In this document: piece after piece, positions 45,658 through 53,976 of the stretch
Layout: each line of letters opens with the position of its first letter
Numbering within the stretch: position 1 is the first letter of the stretch
From: Selenobaculum gibii
GTDB lineage: Bacteria > Bacillota > Negativicutes > ICN-92133
Direction of reading: 5' to 3'
Length of the DNA stretch: 64,000 nt
Assembly: GCF_030273445.1 (NCBI RefSeq)
Contig: NZ_CP120678.1
Location: 969,501-1,033,500, forward strand
The notes under the pieces: generated by a model
What the model was told of the DNA's origin: nothing
Database searches by the model: none
What the model saw: the letters and a program-made list of their open reading frames with translations, nothing else
Position numbers and translations under genes: made by a program

Positions 45658-46593
45658 TTAAGCTTTGCCGTCGCAGCCTAAAACATGAACTAATTTATGT
45701 TTTACTACATCTTTAATATTTTCTCTCGCTGGTTTTAAATATTGTCTAGGATCGAAATGTTCAGGATGTAAAGCTAGGTATTCTCTGACTCCAGCAGTCA
45801 TTGCTAAACGCAAATCGGAATCAATGTTGATTTTACAAACTGCCATCTTCGAAGCTTCACGTAACATATCTTCTGGAATGCCAATTGCATTATCAAGATT
45901 TCCACCATATTTATTAATGATATCAACATATTTAGGAACAACAGAAGAAGCACCATGTAAAACAATTGGAAAATTAGGCAAACGCTTTTCTACTTCTTTT
46001 AAAATATCAAAACGTAGCTGTGGTTTTTGTCCAGGTTTAAATTTAAAAGCACCATGGCTTGTTCCGATAGCAATAGCAAGAGAATCAACACCTGTTTTTG
46101 AAACGAACTCTTCAACTTGATCCGGTTGCGTGTAAGAAGCATTTTCTGCAGATACATTTACGTCATCTTCAATACCTGCAAGCTGTCCTAATTCCCCTTC
46201 AACAACGACACCTTTGCTATGTGCATAGTCAACTACACGTTTTGTTAACTCGATATTATCTTCAAAACTATGGTGAGATCCATCAATCATAACGGAAGTA
46301 AATCCGCCATCAATACAAGATTTGCAAATCTCAAAATCAGCGCCATGATCTAAATGTAGACATATTGGAAGACCACTATCTTCAATAGCAGCTTCAACTA
46401 ATTTTGTTAAGTAAACATGATTTGCATATTTACGAGCACCAGCGGAAACTTGCAAAATAAGAGGTGCTTGTACTTCTTTAGCAGCAGATACAATCCCTTG
46501 AATGATCTCCATATTATTAACATTAAATGCACCAATCGCATAATGGCCTTCGTAAGCTTTTTTAAACATTTCCGTAGATGTAACTAATGGCAT
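45658..46593 (-). CDS. fba: Class II fructose-bisphosphate aldolase
   Basis: This zinc-dependent aldolase interconverts fructose 1,6-bisphosphate with two triose phosphates in glycolysis and gluconeogenesis. The 311-residue product has the catalytic Asp82 and zinc ligand His83 in HLDHG, then EGELGQLAG, GTSHGAFKF and VLHGASS, in the family order. AGGAGG sits 7-8 bases before the ATG on the minus strand. It is monocistronic, with its own terminator. The 262-base gap upstream (46,594-46,855) is very AT-rich and holds its promoter but no gene that I can see. Confidence 0.97.
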   Translation of the reverse strand: MPLVTSTEMFKKAYEGHYAIGAFNVNNMEIIQGIVSAAKEVQAPLILQVSAGARKYANHVYLTKLVEAAIEDSGLPICLHLDHGADFEICKSCIDGGFTSVMIDGSHHSFEDNIELTKRVVDYAHSKGVVVEGELGQLAGIEDDVNVSAENASYTQPDQVEEFVSKTGVDSLAIAIGTSHGAFKFKPGQKPQLRFDILKEVEKRLPNFPIVLHGASSVVPKYVDIINKYGGNLDNAIGIPEDMLREASKMAVCKINIDSDLRLAMTAGVREYLALHPEHFDPRQYLKPARENIKDVVKHKLVHVLGCDGKA

Positions 46594-46635
46594 AATATTA
46601 CCTCCTGAATTTAGTTTTATTTTCTTTACGTAGTA

Positions 46636-46644
46636 ATTATACCA
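46636..46644 (-). promoter_or_regulatory. Extended -10 promoter of fba
   Basis: On the minus strand the sequence TGGTATAAT (46644 down to 46636) is an extended -10 box (TGnTATAAT). No good -35 box is seen, which is usual with extended -10 promoters. Confidence 0.5.
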
Positions 46645-46855
46645 TAACTTATAGGTAATGGTAGTAAAAATTTTTTATTTATTTAAAAATTTTTATAAGA
46701 TGTGAAGATTTATTTAACTTTTAAGGAAAAGTTTTTATTTTACAAAAGAAAAATAAAAAGTATAGATGTAAAAATACATTGAAAAATAAAGATTGTAGGC
46801 AATAAAAAATTTAAAAGCTTTAAAATAATTGAATTATATTTTATTAGCAGATTGT

Positions 46856-47746
46856 CTACAGAGTTTTTAGCTGTATGAGTAATTTTTCTATATCATTTGG
46901 TAGTGGACTATTAAAGCTTAAGGTTTGTTTAGTAACTGGATGAGTAAAAGTTAAATTAAAAGCGTGCAAGGCTTGACGCTGTAATAAAGATATGTCCCCC
47001 CCATATAAATCATCACCAATAATAGGATGCCCTAAATATGATAAATGTACTCGAATTTGATGGGTTCTACCAGTTTTTAATGATAATTTTATTTGACAAG
47101 CATTAAGATACCTTTCGACTACTTGGTAATGCGTAATTGCTTCTTGCCCAGAAGAAGAAACAATACGTTCAATAATACTATTAGGATGCCTAGCAATTGG
47201 CAGATTTATAATTCCATTTTCATTAGCAATATTTCCTTGTATAATTGCGATATAATTACGTGCAAGCAATTTGTTTTCTAGCGCATGAGAAAATTGATGC
47301 TGAATATGTGGATATTTGGCGATAAGAACGAGACCAGACGTATTTTTATCAAGCCTGTGCACTGGATGATAATTTAATGATAAGTTATTTTTTTGATAAT
47401 GGAATAATACTGCATTGGCTAACGTATGATGATGTTCTTTAGTCGTTGGATGAACAAGCATATTTGCAGGTTTATTAATCACTAATAAATATTCATCCTC
47501 AAAAATAATGTCTATAGGAATAGGCATTGGTTGCATAGAATTCTTCTTTTTTAAACATAATTCATACGTTATGATATCTTTTGGATAAATGACAGCTCGT
47601 CCAGGACTGGTTATGATTCCATTAATTTTTAAAGAATCACTCTGTTTTATTTTACGCCAGCCGGTCAAAGATATTCCACAAATTTTCCTTAAAAAATCTT
47701 TCAGCGGTTGAGCGGGTGTATTTTCGGGTACAATAAATGTAGTCAT
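46856..47746 (-). CDS. RluA-family pseudouridine synthase
   Basis: The enzyme isomerises uridine to pseudouridine in rRNA or tRNA. The product (296 residues) has an N-terminal S4-like part (GISLTGWRKIKQSDSLKING) and the catalytic motif HRLDKNTSG with Asp133. The open frame extends to 47824, but ATG 47746 with AAGGAG just upstream is the proper start. The RNA target (RluC/RluD/YjbO-like) cannot be told from sequence alone. Confidence 0.93.
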   Translation of the reverse strand: MTTFIVPENTPAQPLKDFLRKICGISLTGWRKIKQSDSLKINGIITSPGRAVIYPKDIITYELCLKKKNSMQPMPIPIDIIFEDEYLLVINKPANMLVHPTTKEHHHTLANAVLFHYQKNNLSLNYHPVHRLDKNTSGLVLIAKYPHIQHQFSHALENKLLARNYIAIIQGNIANENGIINLPIARHPNSIIERIVSSSGQEAITHYQVVERYLNACQIKLSLKTGRTHQIRVHLSYLGHPIIGDDLYGGDISLLQRQALHAFNLTFTHPVTKQTLSFNSPLPNDIEKLLIQLKTL

Positions 47747-47835
47747 GAAAACTCCTTCTTTTTTAGATATGAATGTATTATAATATATAGATTCAAAAAT
47801 TAATAGGGAATGAAATATTATCATTCCCTTGCTGA

Positions 47836-48300
47836 TTAAATTAGATTATGAATGATTGTAATTGTAGTTACTAGGTAATCACGCTCAATTGGTGCTGCAA
47901 GAGAAAGAAAATCTTTTGCAGGATTATTTTGATTAGAAAATACATACTCCATACGACGATGTCTTTTAATAAGACTTGTAGTTAGAGCTAAAAGAAGAAC
48001 CCTTTTCACTTGGTATTCTTTTTCTTGATTAGATTCTGTATTACGAGCGTTTAGACCAACTTTTAATAAAGAGTCTTTTAAATCATTGTCATGCATTGAT
48101 AAAAGATGTAATGTATCTAAATAGAACTGCCAATGATTTTGGGCCATATAGTCTAATTGATCCCGAATTTCATCATTAGAAAGCTGGGCAGATTCTAAAG
48201 AAATTTTCATTAATTCTAGTTGTTCAATACATTCATCATGTAAGTATTTTACATGAGCATAGTCAATCGCTGCTGCTTTGCGAGGGCGAAATACACTCAA
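47836..48300 (-). CDS. Helical protein of unknown function
   Basis: The product (154 residues) is mostly alpha-helical and rich in His, Leu, Glu and Asn, without membrane segments. It begins MSVFRPRKAAAIDYAHV. The open frame has a GTG at 48309, but that overlaps the AGGAGG site; the TTG at 48300 has 8 bases of spacing and is preferred. It lies just after a Cys-rich gene, probably in the same transcript. I do not recognise it. Confidence 0.68.
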   Translation of the reverse strand: MSVFRPRKAAAIDYAHVKYLHDECIEQLELMKISLESAQLSNDEIRDQLDYMAQNHWQFYLDTLHLLSMHDNDLKDSLLKVGLNARNTESNQEKEYQVKRVLLLALTTSLIKRHRRMEYVFSNQNNPAKDFLSLAAPIERDYLVTTITIIHNLI

Positions 48301-48312
48301 CTTATTCACCTC

Positions 48313-48627
48313 CTATTGATCTAAAGCAAGAAAACGAATCTTACAAATAGGGACATACATAGAAATTGGTTTACGTTTTAGGCAAATATTCACAATGATA
48401 AAATCGCAGCCAACGTAGCAAAGCGAGCCGCATAAAGTCTCTTTACCGCAAACTCTTGCGTCTACTGAGAAAATAATTTTATTTCCGAGCATGCCTAGTA
48501 ATCGATCTTTAAAAGATGCATCTGGCATTGCATATAATCTCGGATCATAATGATTACAGTCTTGCATATCTTTACATGAATCACTAGAATCGTTGTTTTT
48601 ATACCAATGAGGATAATGACAATCCAT
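48313..48627 (-). CDS. Cysteine-rich small protein of unknown function
   Basis: The 104-residue product has nine cysteines, several His, and a C-terminal part that reads like a small beta domain (IIFSVDARVCGKETLCGSLCYVG...IIVNICLKRKPISMYVPICKIRFL; fragments only). Such Cys-rich proteins can be coat or metal-binding proteins, but I cannot assign it. AAGGAGG precedes the ATG. Structured element copy 2 lies about 41 bases upstream of the start on the same strand. Confidence 0.68.
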   Translation of the reverse strand: MDCHYPHWYKNNDSSDSCKDMQDCNHYDPRLYAMPDASFKDRLLGMLGNKIIFSVDARVCGKETLCGSLCYVGCDFIIVNICLKRKPISMYVPICKIRFLALDQ

Positions 48628-48667
48628 AGGATAACAAGCCTCCTTTTTAACGCTAAAATATGTTTAT

Positions 48668-48850
48668 TATTTATCCGATACTAATCCGCTCATCTGACGA
48701 AATATACGTCACACAAAATCGGAGATTTTGGTTCGTGGCTTTTAGGCTTCCACATTTTACATATGGGAATTATAACCATAGGACCAGGTGAACGGTTAAG
48801 TTACTGGATAAGGGCGGCTAAGACTCAGAGGGAGTAAAACTCCATCTGAA
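48668..48850 (-). ncRNA. Conserved structured intergenic element, copy 2 (leader-like RNA or repeat)
   Basis: On the minus strand this region repeats the hairpin order of copy 1: a 10-bp stem with one mismatch (48848-48839 with 48835-48826), CAAAATC-TCC-GATTTTG (48730-48714), GACG-N7-CGTC (48710-48696) and GATG/TATC (48694-48677). Blocks such as TTATCCAG and GAACCAAAATC match copy 1. Stem changes between copies are compensatory. The 441-base gap 48,628-49,068 holds this element, then an AT-rich stretch with a weak 32-codon frame (48,893-48,991) and the next promoter. Confidence 0.6.
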
Positions 48851-49011
48851 TCAAGTCTTAATTTACCGTATCCTATGAATTTGGAGGTAAGAGTGATACA
48901 AAATCTTATGAATTTTCACATAGTTACTTTATTGTTTTGTATTGAATTTGACGTGAGAAGTTTAATATATTTTTTAATATATGATTTTTAGCGTACTTTA
49001 AAAATAAAATA

Positions 49012-49020
49012 TGATATAAT
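49012..49020 (+). promoter_or_regulatory. Extended -10 promoter before the small membrane protein gene
   Basis: TGATATAAT (49012-49020) is an extended -10 box. The -35 region is not convincing. It would start a transcript covering the membrane protein gene and yajQ. Confidence 0.45.
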
Positions 49021-49068
49021 GCATTATATAAATAGATTACATAATAAAGGAGGATTTTTGTACTAAAA

Positions 49069-49329
49069 ATGGAAATTAGCCCTAATCTATATGCACTTTT
49101 CGCAGGTTTTCTAGTTTGGTTTTGTATTGCGCCAAAGGCTAGATGTAAAAATTATGGAAACCTGTTTGCCGCGTATACAATGACGATGGCATTAACCCTT
49201 GTGGGAACAGCCGATTTAATTATCATAAAACCGATAGCGTTCTTTTTTACTGTAGGTGGTGTGTTCGCTTTTTTCTATGTTTTGTTTACACGCACAATAC
49301 AGATTATTATAAAAATAGGAAATGAATAA
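49069..49329 (+). CDS. Small membrane protein of unknown function
   Basis: The 86-residue product has two or three hydrophobic segments (about residues 5-20, 35-52 and 58-80). The AGGAGG box at 49048-49053 is 15 bases from the ATG, longer than usual, but no other in-frame start is available. It precedes yajQ by 11 bases and is probably cotranscribed. I do not recognise the family. Confidence 0.65.
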   Translation: MEISPNLYALFAGFLVWFCIAPKARCKNYGNLFAAYTMTMALTLVGTADLIIIKPIAFFFTVGGVFAFFYVLFTRTIQIIIKIGNE

Positions 49330-49340
49330 GGAGGCTTATT

Positions 49341-49832
49341 ATGGCAAAGGACTCATCTTTTGATATTGTATCAGAAACAGATATGCAAGAAGTTAATAAT
49401 GCGATTAGTCAAGCGATGAAAGAAATCGGACAAAGATTTGATTTTCGAAACAGTAAATCGGATATCACTTTAGAAGGTAATGACCTTAAAGTGATATCCG
49501 ATGATGAATTTAAGCTGGAGAATGTACTCGATATTTTCCGCTCAAAAGCGATTAAACGCAATGTGTCAGTTAAGTGTTTTGATTACGGGAAAGTAGAACC
49601 AGCGGCAAAAGGGACTGTTCGCCAAATGATAAAGATAAAAAGCGGCATCAGCAAGGAAAATGCAAAAAAAATCATCAATCTGATTAAAGAGTCGAAACTC
49701 AAAGTGCAAGCGCAGATTCAAGATGATCAAGTCCGTGTATCAGGGAAGAATAAAGATGATTTACAGCAAGTCATTGCAAAATTAAGACAAGCTGATTTAG
49801 AGATTGATCTTCAATTTATTAATTTTAGATAA
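49341..49832 (+). CDS. yajQ: YajQ family nucleotide-binding protein
   Basis: YajQ-family proteins (UPF0234) bind nucleotides; some bind cyclic di-GMP. The 163-residue product is the usual length and opens [18 protein letters not shown], with two ferredoxin-like halves and [14 protein letters not shown] in the middle, ending [15 protein letters not shown] precedes the ATG. A near-perfect 42-base inverted repeat lies inside the gene at 49459-49500. Confidence 0.95.
   Translation: MAKDSSFDIVSETDMQEVNNAISQAMKEIGQRFDFRNSKSDITLEGNDLKVISDDEFKLENVLDIFRSKAIKRNVSVKCFDYGKVEPAAKGTVRQMIKIKSGISKENAKKIINLIKESKLKVQAQIQDDQVRVSGKNKDDLQQVIAKLRQADLEIDLQFINFR
49459..49500. repeat. Inverted repeat inside yajQ
   Basis: CGGATATCACTTT (49459-49471) is repeated inverted as AAAGTGATATCCG (49488-49500); an inner AAGGT/ACCTT pair extends the stem past a 2-base bulge. 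It encodes ordinary YajQ residues. Such a long perfect stem inside a coding region is uncommon and may affect mRNA folding. Confidence 0.8.
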
Positions 49833-49843
49833 AGAGTGAAAAA

Positions 49844-49878
49844 GCGAAAGAATTCATAACGAGATTCTTTCGCTTTTT
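49844..49878. terminator. Bidirectional terminator between yajQ and the exporter operon
   Basis: GCGAAAGAAT and ATTCTTTCGC pair over 10 bp, followed by TTTTTT on the + strand and preceded by AAAAA, so it can stop both yajQ and the convergent permease gene. Confidence 0.85.
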
Positions 49879-49879
49879 T

Positions 49880-51013
49880 CTATGCTTGAGCGAGTGTTTT
49901 TTTGTATTGGAATAAACCAATACAGGTGCAGATAAGGCAAATTAAGTTTAAGACTAATACATCATTCCATGTATTGGGGGAAGTACCTGTTAGGATGATT
50001 TCACGGCAAGTACTAGATAAATACGTAATCGGAAATAGGTAGGAAAGAAGTTTGCTAACTAGACTCATGGATTGATAGGGCCATATATACCCTGATAAGA
50101 TAAAGGCGGGAACAGTATAGATAATAGAGCATCTAGTGAAATTTAATTCGCTTTTTATAAAGGAGGATAGCAGAAGTGTAAATGCGATTGCCGCACAAGT
50201 AAAGGCAACGCCCAATGCACTTAATTCAATGAAAGAAAATAAGTTTGGTAAGTTAAAATAATGAATTGCTGTATAGATTGTAAGTGCGAAAGCAAAAATG
50301 GAACTAAGAAAATATGGCGTTAACTTTGCGGAAAAGTGATAGAGAAGACTGCGATAACGATTGTCAGGAATATTAAGCGGCTGTGCGAGAAAAGATGCCC
50401 CAGTAGAAAGAAATATTCCCTGTTGAAATGCTGCCATTGCAAGACCGATTAGAAAGAAATACAGATAACTTTCATTTTGATTATGCAGTACGCGGTATTG
50501 CAATTGAACAGGCATAACTTTACCAAGGGTATTAGTAGGTGCTGTTAAATTTGCATTTAATAATTGGGCGGATACATTTGCCGTTGTGTTCGCGATGATT
50601 GGCTGAATTGTTGTTAAAAGTGTATTTGTGCTAATAAGATTACTACCGTCAACCGTTAACAGGATTTTGGAACTGATGCCAGTTTTAATTTGCTGCGAAA
50701 AATTTTGTGGGATATAGACTGTAGCCATAGTTATATTTTGATTAAATAAATCTTGCGTTCTAAATTCATTATTTGTAACAGCTACAAGATTTAATCGTTC
50801 ACTATCGGATAATTGCTGAATGATTGCACGACTCAGCGGAGTTTGGTCTTCATCACATATAGCGATAGGAATGTGATTTACAATTTGGGGACTGTATAAG
50901 AGTCCAAATAAAAATAAATAAGCGATCGGTGCTCCAATGATAAAAATGATTCGCCGCGGATCTTTTTTTATCAATAGAGTACATTCTTGCATAAAAATTT
51001 GCCACCAAGTCAT
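49880..51013 (-). CDS. ABC-2 type exporter permease (YhhJ/YbhR-like), second of pair
   Basis: The 377-residue membrane protein has one N-terminal helix (about residues 22-40), a large external domain (about 45-175) and five C-terminal helices, the standard plan of ABC-2 drug or lipid exporter permeases. Landmarks are IPIAICDEDQTPLSRAI and SGYIWPYQSM. Its ATG overlaps the end of the first permease by four bases. No ATP-binding subunit is encoded in the cassette, so it must use one from elsewhere. Confidence 0.9.
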   Translation of the reverse strand: MTWWQIFMQECTLLIKKDPRRIIFIIGAPIAYLFLFGLLYSPQIVNHIPIAICDEDQTPLSRAIIQQLSDSERLNLVAVTNNEFRTQDLFNQNITMATVYIPQNFSQQIKTGISSKILLTVDGSNLISTNTLLTTIQPIIANTTANVSAQLLNANLTAPTNTLGKVMPVQLQYRVLHNQNESYLYFFLIGLAMAAFQQGIFLSTGASFLAQPLNIPDNRYRSLLYHFSAKLTPYFLSSIFAFALTIYTAIHYFNLPNLFSFIELSALGVAFTCAAIAFTLLLSSFIKSELNFTRCSIIYTVPAFILSGYIWPYQSMSLVSKLLSYLFPITYLSSTCREIILTGTSPNTWNDVLVLNLICLICTCIGLFQYKKTLAQA

Positions 51014-52146
51014 GAAGTGACCTCCTTCCTTTTTATCATCGTGAGACGTATTTTCAAAATAATGAAAGCAAGAATAAAAAATATCGCTGCCATGATATAA
51101 AGTGCGATCACATTATACAATAAATTACTGCTTGAGCCTGCTAAAATTAATTTGCGAAGCTCATCACCGGTATAATAGAGCGGCATTGCTTTTGCGAGAA
51201 GTAGACTGGTGTCATTCATCGCGTAGGATGGCCAACTTAATCCACTAAATAAAAGACCAGGCATGATATATAGCAACGGTGTTTGTAAGGCATTCACTGC
51301 ATTTGGGCTGATTGCGGAAAAGAATGAACTAATTGCGATAAGTGCAAGACAAAAAGCACTACCTAATAGTATGATATCGAAGGGATTTGCGATGCAATGC
51401 ACATTGTAAAATATATGTGCTAAATAAGGTAATGATAAAAATATCAGAATGGAACAAAGCCAATAAGGGAGAATCATTTTGCGAAAAGAGTTTTTCAAAA
51501 TAAATGAAATTTTATTTTTATTATGCAAATAAGGCATAAAAATTGGAGTTAGTAAAATGATAAGCGCGATCTGTAGACCGTTTAAGCCCAAACCAAGCAA
51601 CATGAAATTATTGTAACTTATTTCGGGATTATTGATAATGCGGACACTAAGTGTAAGAGGCGCAACAGTGTGAAGGGATTGCGTAGGGAGTTGATTCCCT
51701 GCTTCAAGTAGTTTTTGTCCTGCCGCTGCGCTAAAAGTTTGCATAATTTGCCCCATAGATGACATAACAGCATTGTGAAACATCAAATTAGAAGCATCGG
51801 TAATTACCATAACCGAAGGTGATTTCCCATTTTTTAAATCTTGACTGAATCCTGTAGGAATTTCTACTGCTAATAAAGCATCGCCCGAGGCAAGAATCTC
51901 ATTCATTGTTGCTTCATTTTGTGCGTATGCAACAATCTTATATTTTTCTACATCGTTTATGCAGTTGATTAACACACGACTATTGCTAGATTGATCCTGA
52001 TCGTAGATAACAGTTGGGATATGTTCAACTACTTCGCTTTTATACGTTGAACCAAATAGTAATAAATAAACAATCGGCACCAACCAAAGGAATAATAAAG
52101 ATTTTTTGTTATTTTCATAAAAAGCTAAAATGTTAATTATTCTCAC
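51010..52146 (-). CDS. ABC-2 type exporter permease, first of pair
   Basis: The 378-residue product has the same layout as its neighbour: an N-terminal helix, an external domain with IPTVIYDQDQSSNSRVL, and five C-terminal helices with SGLSWPSYAM. The start is a GTG at 52146, overlapping the adaptor gene by 14 bases. The two permeases probably form a heterodimer, as YbhS and YbhR do in enteric bacteria. Confidence 0.9.
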   Translation of the reverse strand: MRIINILAFYENNKKSLLFLWLVPIVYLLLFGSTYKSEVVEHIPTVIYDQDQSSNSRVLINCINDVEKYKIVAYAQNEATMNEILASGDALLAVEIPTGFSQDLKNGKSPSVMVITDASNLMFHNAVMSSMGQIMQTFSAAAGQKLLEAGNQLPTQSLHTVAPLTLSVRIINNPEISYNNFMLLGLGLNGLQIALIILLTPIFMPYLHNKNKISFILKNSFRKMILPYWLCSILIFLSLPYLAHIFYNVHCIANPFDIILLGSAFCLALIAISSFFSAISPNAVNALQTPLLYIMPGLLFSGLSWPSYAMNDTSLLLAKAMPLYYTGDELRKLILAGSSSNLLYNVIALYIMAAIFFILAFIILKIRLTMIKRKEVTS

Positions 52147-53155
52147 TTCCTGCTAATTTGAATCGCATCCCTGGGCGGATATCTGGGGAGTTTACTTGAA
52201 TTTTTACATTAAAGGTTACAATATCGGTATTATTTCTTTCATCAGAACCACGATACGTTGCAAATTCCGGCTTTTTACTAATATCAACGATGGTTCCATT
52301 GATTTTTAAATCTTCATTACGTCCAATTAAAGAAATGCTTTGATTTAGTTTATAACGATTTAATTCTGTTTCGGGAACTTTAATATTTACCCAATTGTCC
52401 AGTGGATCTTGAATAGCAACAACTGGCATGCCTTGAGAGATAATTGAACCTTCTTCAATGTATTTTGCCGTGATAATTCCACTAAACGGTGCTTTGATTT
52501 CAGTTTCATCTAAAGCAATTTTTATTTGCTCAATCGCAGCATTTGCTTGTTCAATTTTACTGGCAATATTTTTTTCATTAGCAGTATCAACATCGACTTG
52601 TAAAAGACGTGCTTTGGCCGCAGCTAAGGCTGTTTCGGCTTGTTTATAATTAGATTGTGCTACTTGATATTTCGTTTGATAAGAATCAAATACTTGTTGA
52701 GAAACTGCACCAGAGCTTAATAATTCTTGGAAACGTAAAAAATCGTTTTCTGCCATCGTTAAGTCCGCGCTTGCTTTACTTAACCCTGCGATTGCAGTAT
52801 CTACATTAGAATTTGATACTGCATCATTTAACTTTGTAACAGTGGATGCTTGGTTTTGTTGCGCTTGAATTGCTGCGATATTAGCGAGATTTTGATTTAA
52901 TTGTGCTTCTAAATCGCGTGTATCTATTCTGGCAATGACTTGCCCTTTTTCAACAGTATCGCCTTCCTTAACATATAGAGAAACTACACGACCAGGGATT
53001 TTGGAAGTTAAATCGATTTCTTTAGCTTCACTGCGGCCCCATTCTACATTTTGTGCATTACTAGAGGTTGAGCAACCTGAAGTAAAAATTGATAACGAGA
53101 AAAGAAATAAAATAGGGAAGATATAAATATTTTTTTTAGATAGATTTATAAACAT
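52133..53155 (-). CDS. HlyD-family periplasmic adaptor lipoprotein
   Basis: Adaptors of this type link an inner-membrane exporter to an outer-membrane channel. The product (340 residues) has a lipoprotein signal with the lipobox FTSGC, a biotinyl-lipoyl domain (GRVVSLYVKEGDTVEKGQVIARID fragment), a long coiled coil and a beta-barrel region. The frame extends to 53236, but ATG 53155 with AGGAGG is the proper start. A GGTAC-N16-GTACC operator lies about 31-56 bases upstream. Confidence 0.92.
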   Translation of the reverse strand: MFINLSKKNIYIFPILFLFSLSIFTSGCSTSSNAQNVEWGRSEAKEIDLTSKIPGRVVSLYVKEGDTVEKGQVIARIDTRDLEAQLNQNLANIAAIQAQQNQASTVTKLNDAVSNSNVDTAIAGLSKASADLTMAENDFLRFQELLSSGAVSQQVFDSYQTKYQVAQSNYKQAETALAAAKARLLQVDVDTANEKNIASKIEQANAAIEQIKIALDETEIKAPFSGIITAKYIEEGSIISQGMPVVAIQDPLDNWVNIKVPETELNRYKLNQSISLIGRNEDLKINGTIVDISKKPEFATYRGSDERNNTDIVTFNVKIQVNSPDIRPGMRFKLAGSENN

Positions 53156-53185
53156 GTGTAAATTTCCTCCTAATATTAAACTGCT

Positions 53186-53211
53186 GGTACCAAAAAAATA
53201 TTTTAAGTACC
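53186..53211. promoter_or_regulatory. Operator before the exporter operon (GGTAC-N16-GTACC)
   Basis: GGTAC (53186-53190) and GTACC (53207-53211) flank a 16-base A/T-rich spacer. The same half-sites with the same spacing occur before tetR. It is probably the binding site of the TetR-family repressor encoded next door. Confidence 0.75.
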
Positions 53212-53223
53212 AAGATGGCAAAT

Positions 53224-53260
53224 AAAAATACAACAAATGCTTAAAATTGTTGTATTTTTA
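53224..53260 (-). terminator. Terminator after tetR
   Basis: AAATACAACAA and TTGTTGTATTT form an 11-bp stem with a 10-base loop and a T run on the minus strand, directly after the tetR stop. It lies close to the exporter promoter. Confidence 0.75.
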
Positions 53261-53263
53261 TTA

Positions 53264-53824
53264 TTATTTTTTGTTACCTGTTAATAATCCATGAATCAAA
53301 ATATCTAACATTGCATTGATAGCATCTTTATAAGTAAGATTATTAGAGTTTAAGAATCGATAGGTGGTAAAAGCATCAAAAGAAGTTTTTAAAATTTCTT
53401 GTAAAACATAAATGTTAATATTTCGAATGATCCCAGCATCAATTCCGACTTTTAATACTTTTTCAATACGCTCCATACGAATTTTTCGCGAAAGTTCTAC
53501 TTTTTTCCATTGCTCAGGAAACGCTGTTTTTAAATCTTCATAAATGTGTTTATCAAAAGTTTCTGCTTCATATGGAAGGATGCTAAGTAATGCTTTAAGT
53601 TTATCGATGATAGGCATTTGGGTTTGATAAATTTCCTCTTCTTGTTTTTCTAAATTAGATAATAATATAGTCAAAATAGAATCAATCAAGTCTTGTTTTG
53701 ATGGAAAATTTTCATATAAAGAACGTTTGCTGATTTTTAAGCGTTTGGCCAAATCATTCATTGTAAACTTTAATCCATGAATATTTACTTCTTCCATAGT
53801 CGCAGCCATAATCCGCTCTTTCAT
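53264..53824 (-). CDS. TetR-family transcriptional repressor
   Basis: The 186-residue product has an N-terminal helix-turn-helix (FTMNDLAKRLKISKRSLYENFPSK; fragment) and a C-terminal ligand-binding helical domain. It lies directly upstream of the exporter genes on the same strand, with matched operators before itself and before the adaptor gene, so it very likely represses both. The inducer is unknown. GGAGG precedes the ATG. Confidence 0.93.
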   Translation of the reverse strand: MKERIMAATMEEVNIHGLKFTMNDLAKRLKISKRSLYENFPSKQDLIDSILTILLSNLEKQEEEIYQTQMPIIDKLKALLSILPYEAETFDKHIYEDLKTAFPEQWKKVELSRKIRMERIEKVLKVGIDAGIIRNINIYVLQEILKTSFDAFTTYRFLNSNNLTYKDAINAMLDILIHGLLTGNKK

Positions 53825-53842
53825 TGCTTCACCTCCACTAAC

Positions 53843-53868
53843 GGTACTAAAAAAAACATTTCGGTACC
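53843..53868. promoter_or_regulatory. Operator of tetR (GGTAC-N16-GTACC)
   Basis: GGTAC (53843-53847) and GTACC (53864-53868) have the same 16-base spacing as the exporter operator. The match extends outward as CTAA(C/T)GGTAC on both arms. It begins 4 bases after the tetR -10 box and covers the expected transcription start, consistent with steric autorepression. Confidence 0.8.
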
Positions 53869-53871
53869 ATT

Positions 53872-53900
53872 AGTATAATTTCCTGATAAGAAAATGTCAA
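53872..53900 (-). promoter_or_regulatory. Sigma-A-type promoter of tetR
   Basis: On the minus strand a perfect TTGACA (53900-53895) and TATACT (53877-53872) are 17 bases apart. The operator follows immediately downstream. Confidence 0.85.
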
Positions 53901-53913
53901 TGATAAAATATAG

Positions 53914-53942
53914 TTGTTTAGTATTTCTTATCTATGTATAAT
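53914..53942 (+). promoter_or_regulatory. Promoter of cobO
   Basis: TTGTTT (53914-53919) and a perfect TATAAT (53937-53942) are 17 bases apart, just upstream of cobO and divergent from tetR. Confidence 0.6.
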
Positions 53943-53976
53943 TGAGTGCAAAGTAATTTGTAAGGAGGATGAATAA

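Noticed and set aside
48893-48991. 32-codon frame starting GTG with GGAGG upstream
   Set aside because: Very AT-rich and hydrophobic, no known similarity, and no counterpart near copy 1 of the element. Kept only as a note.
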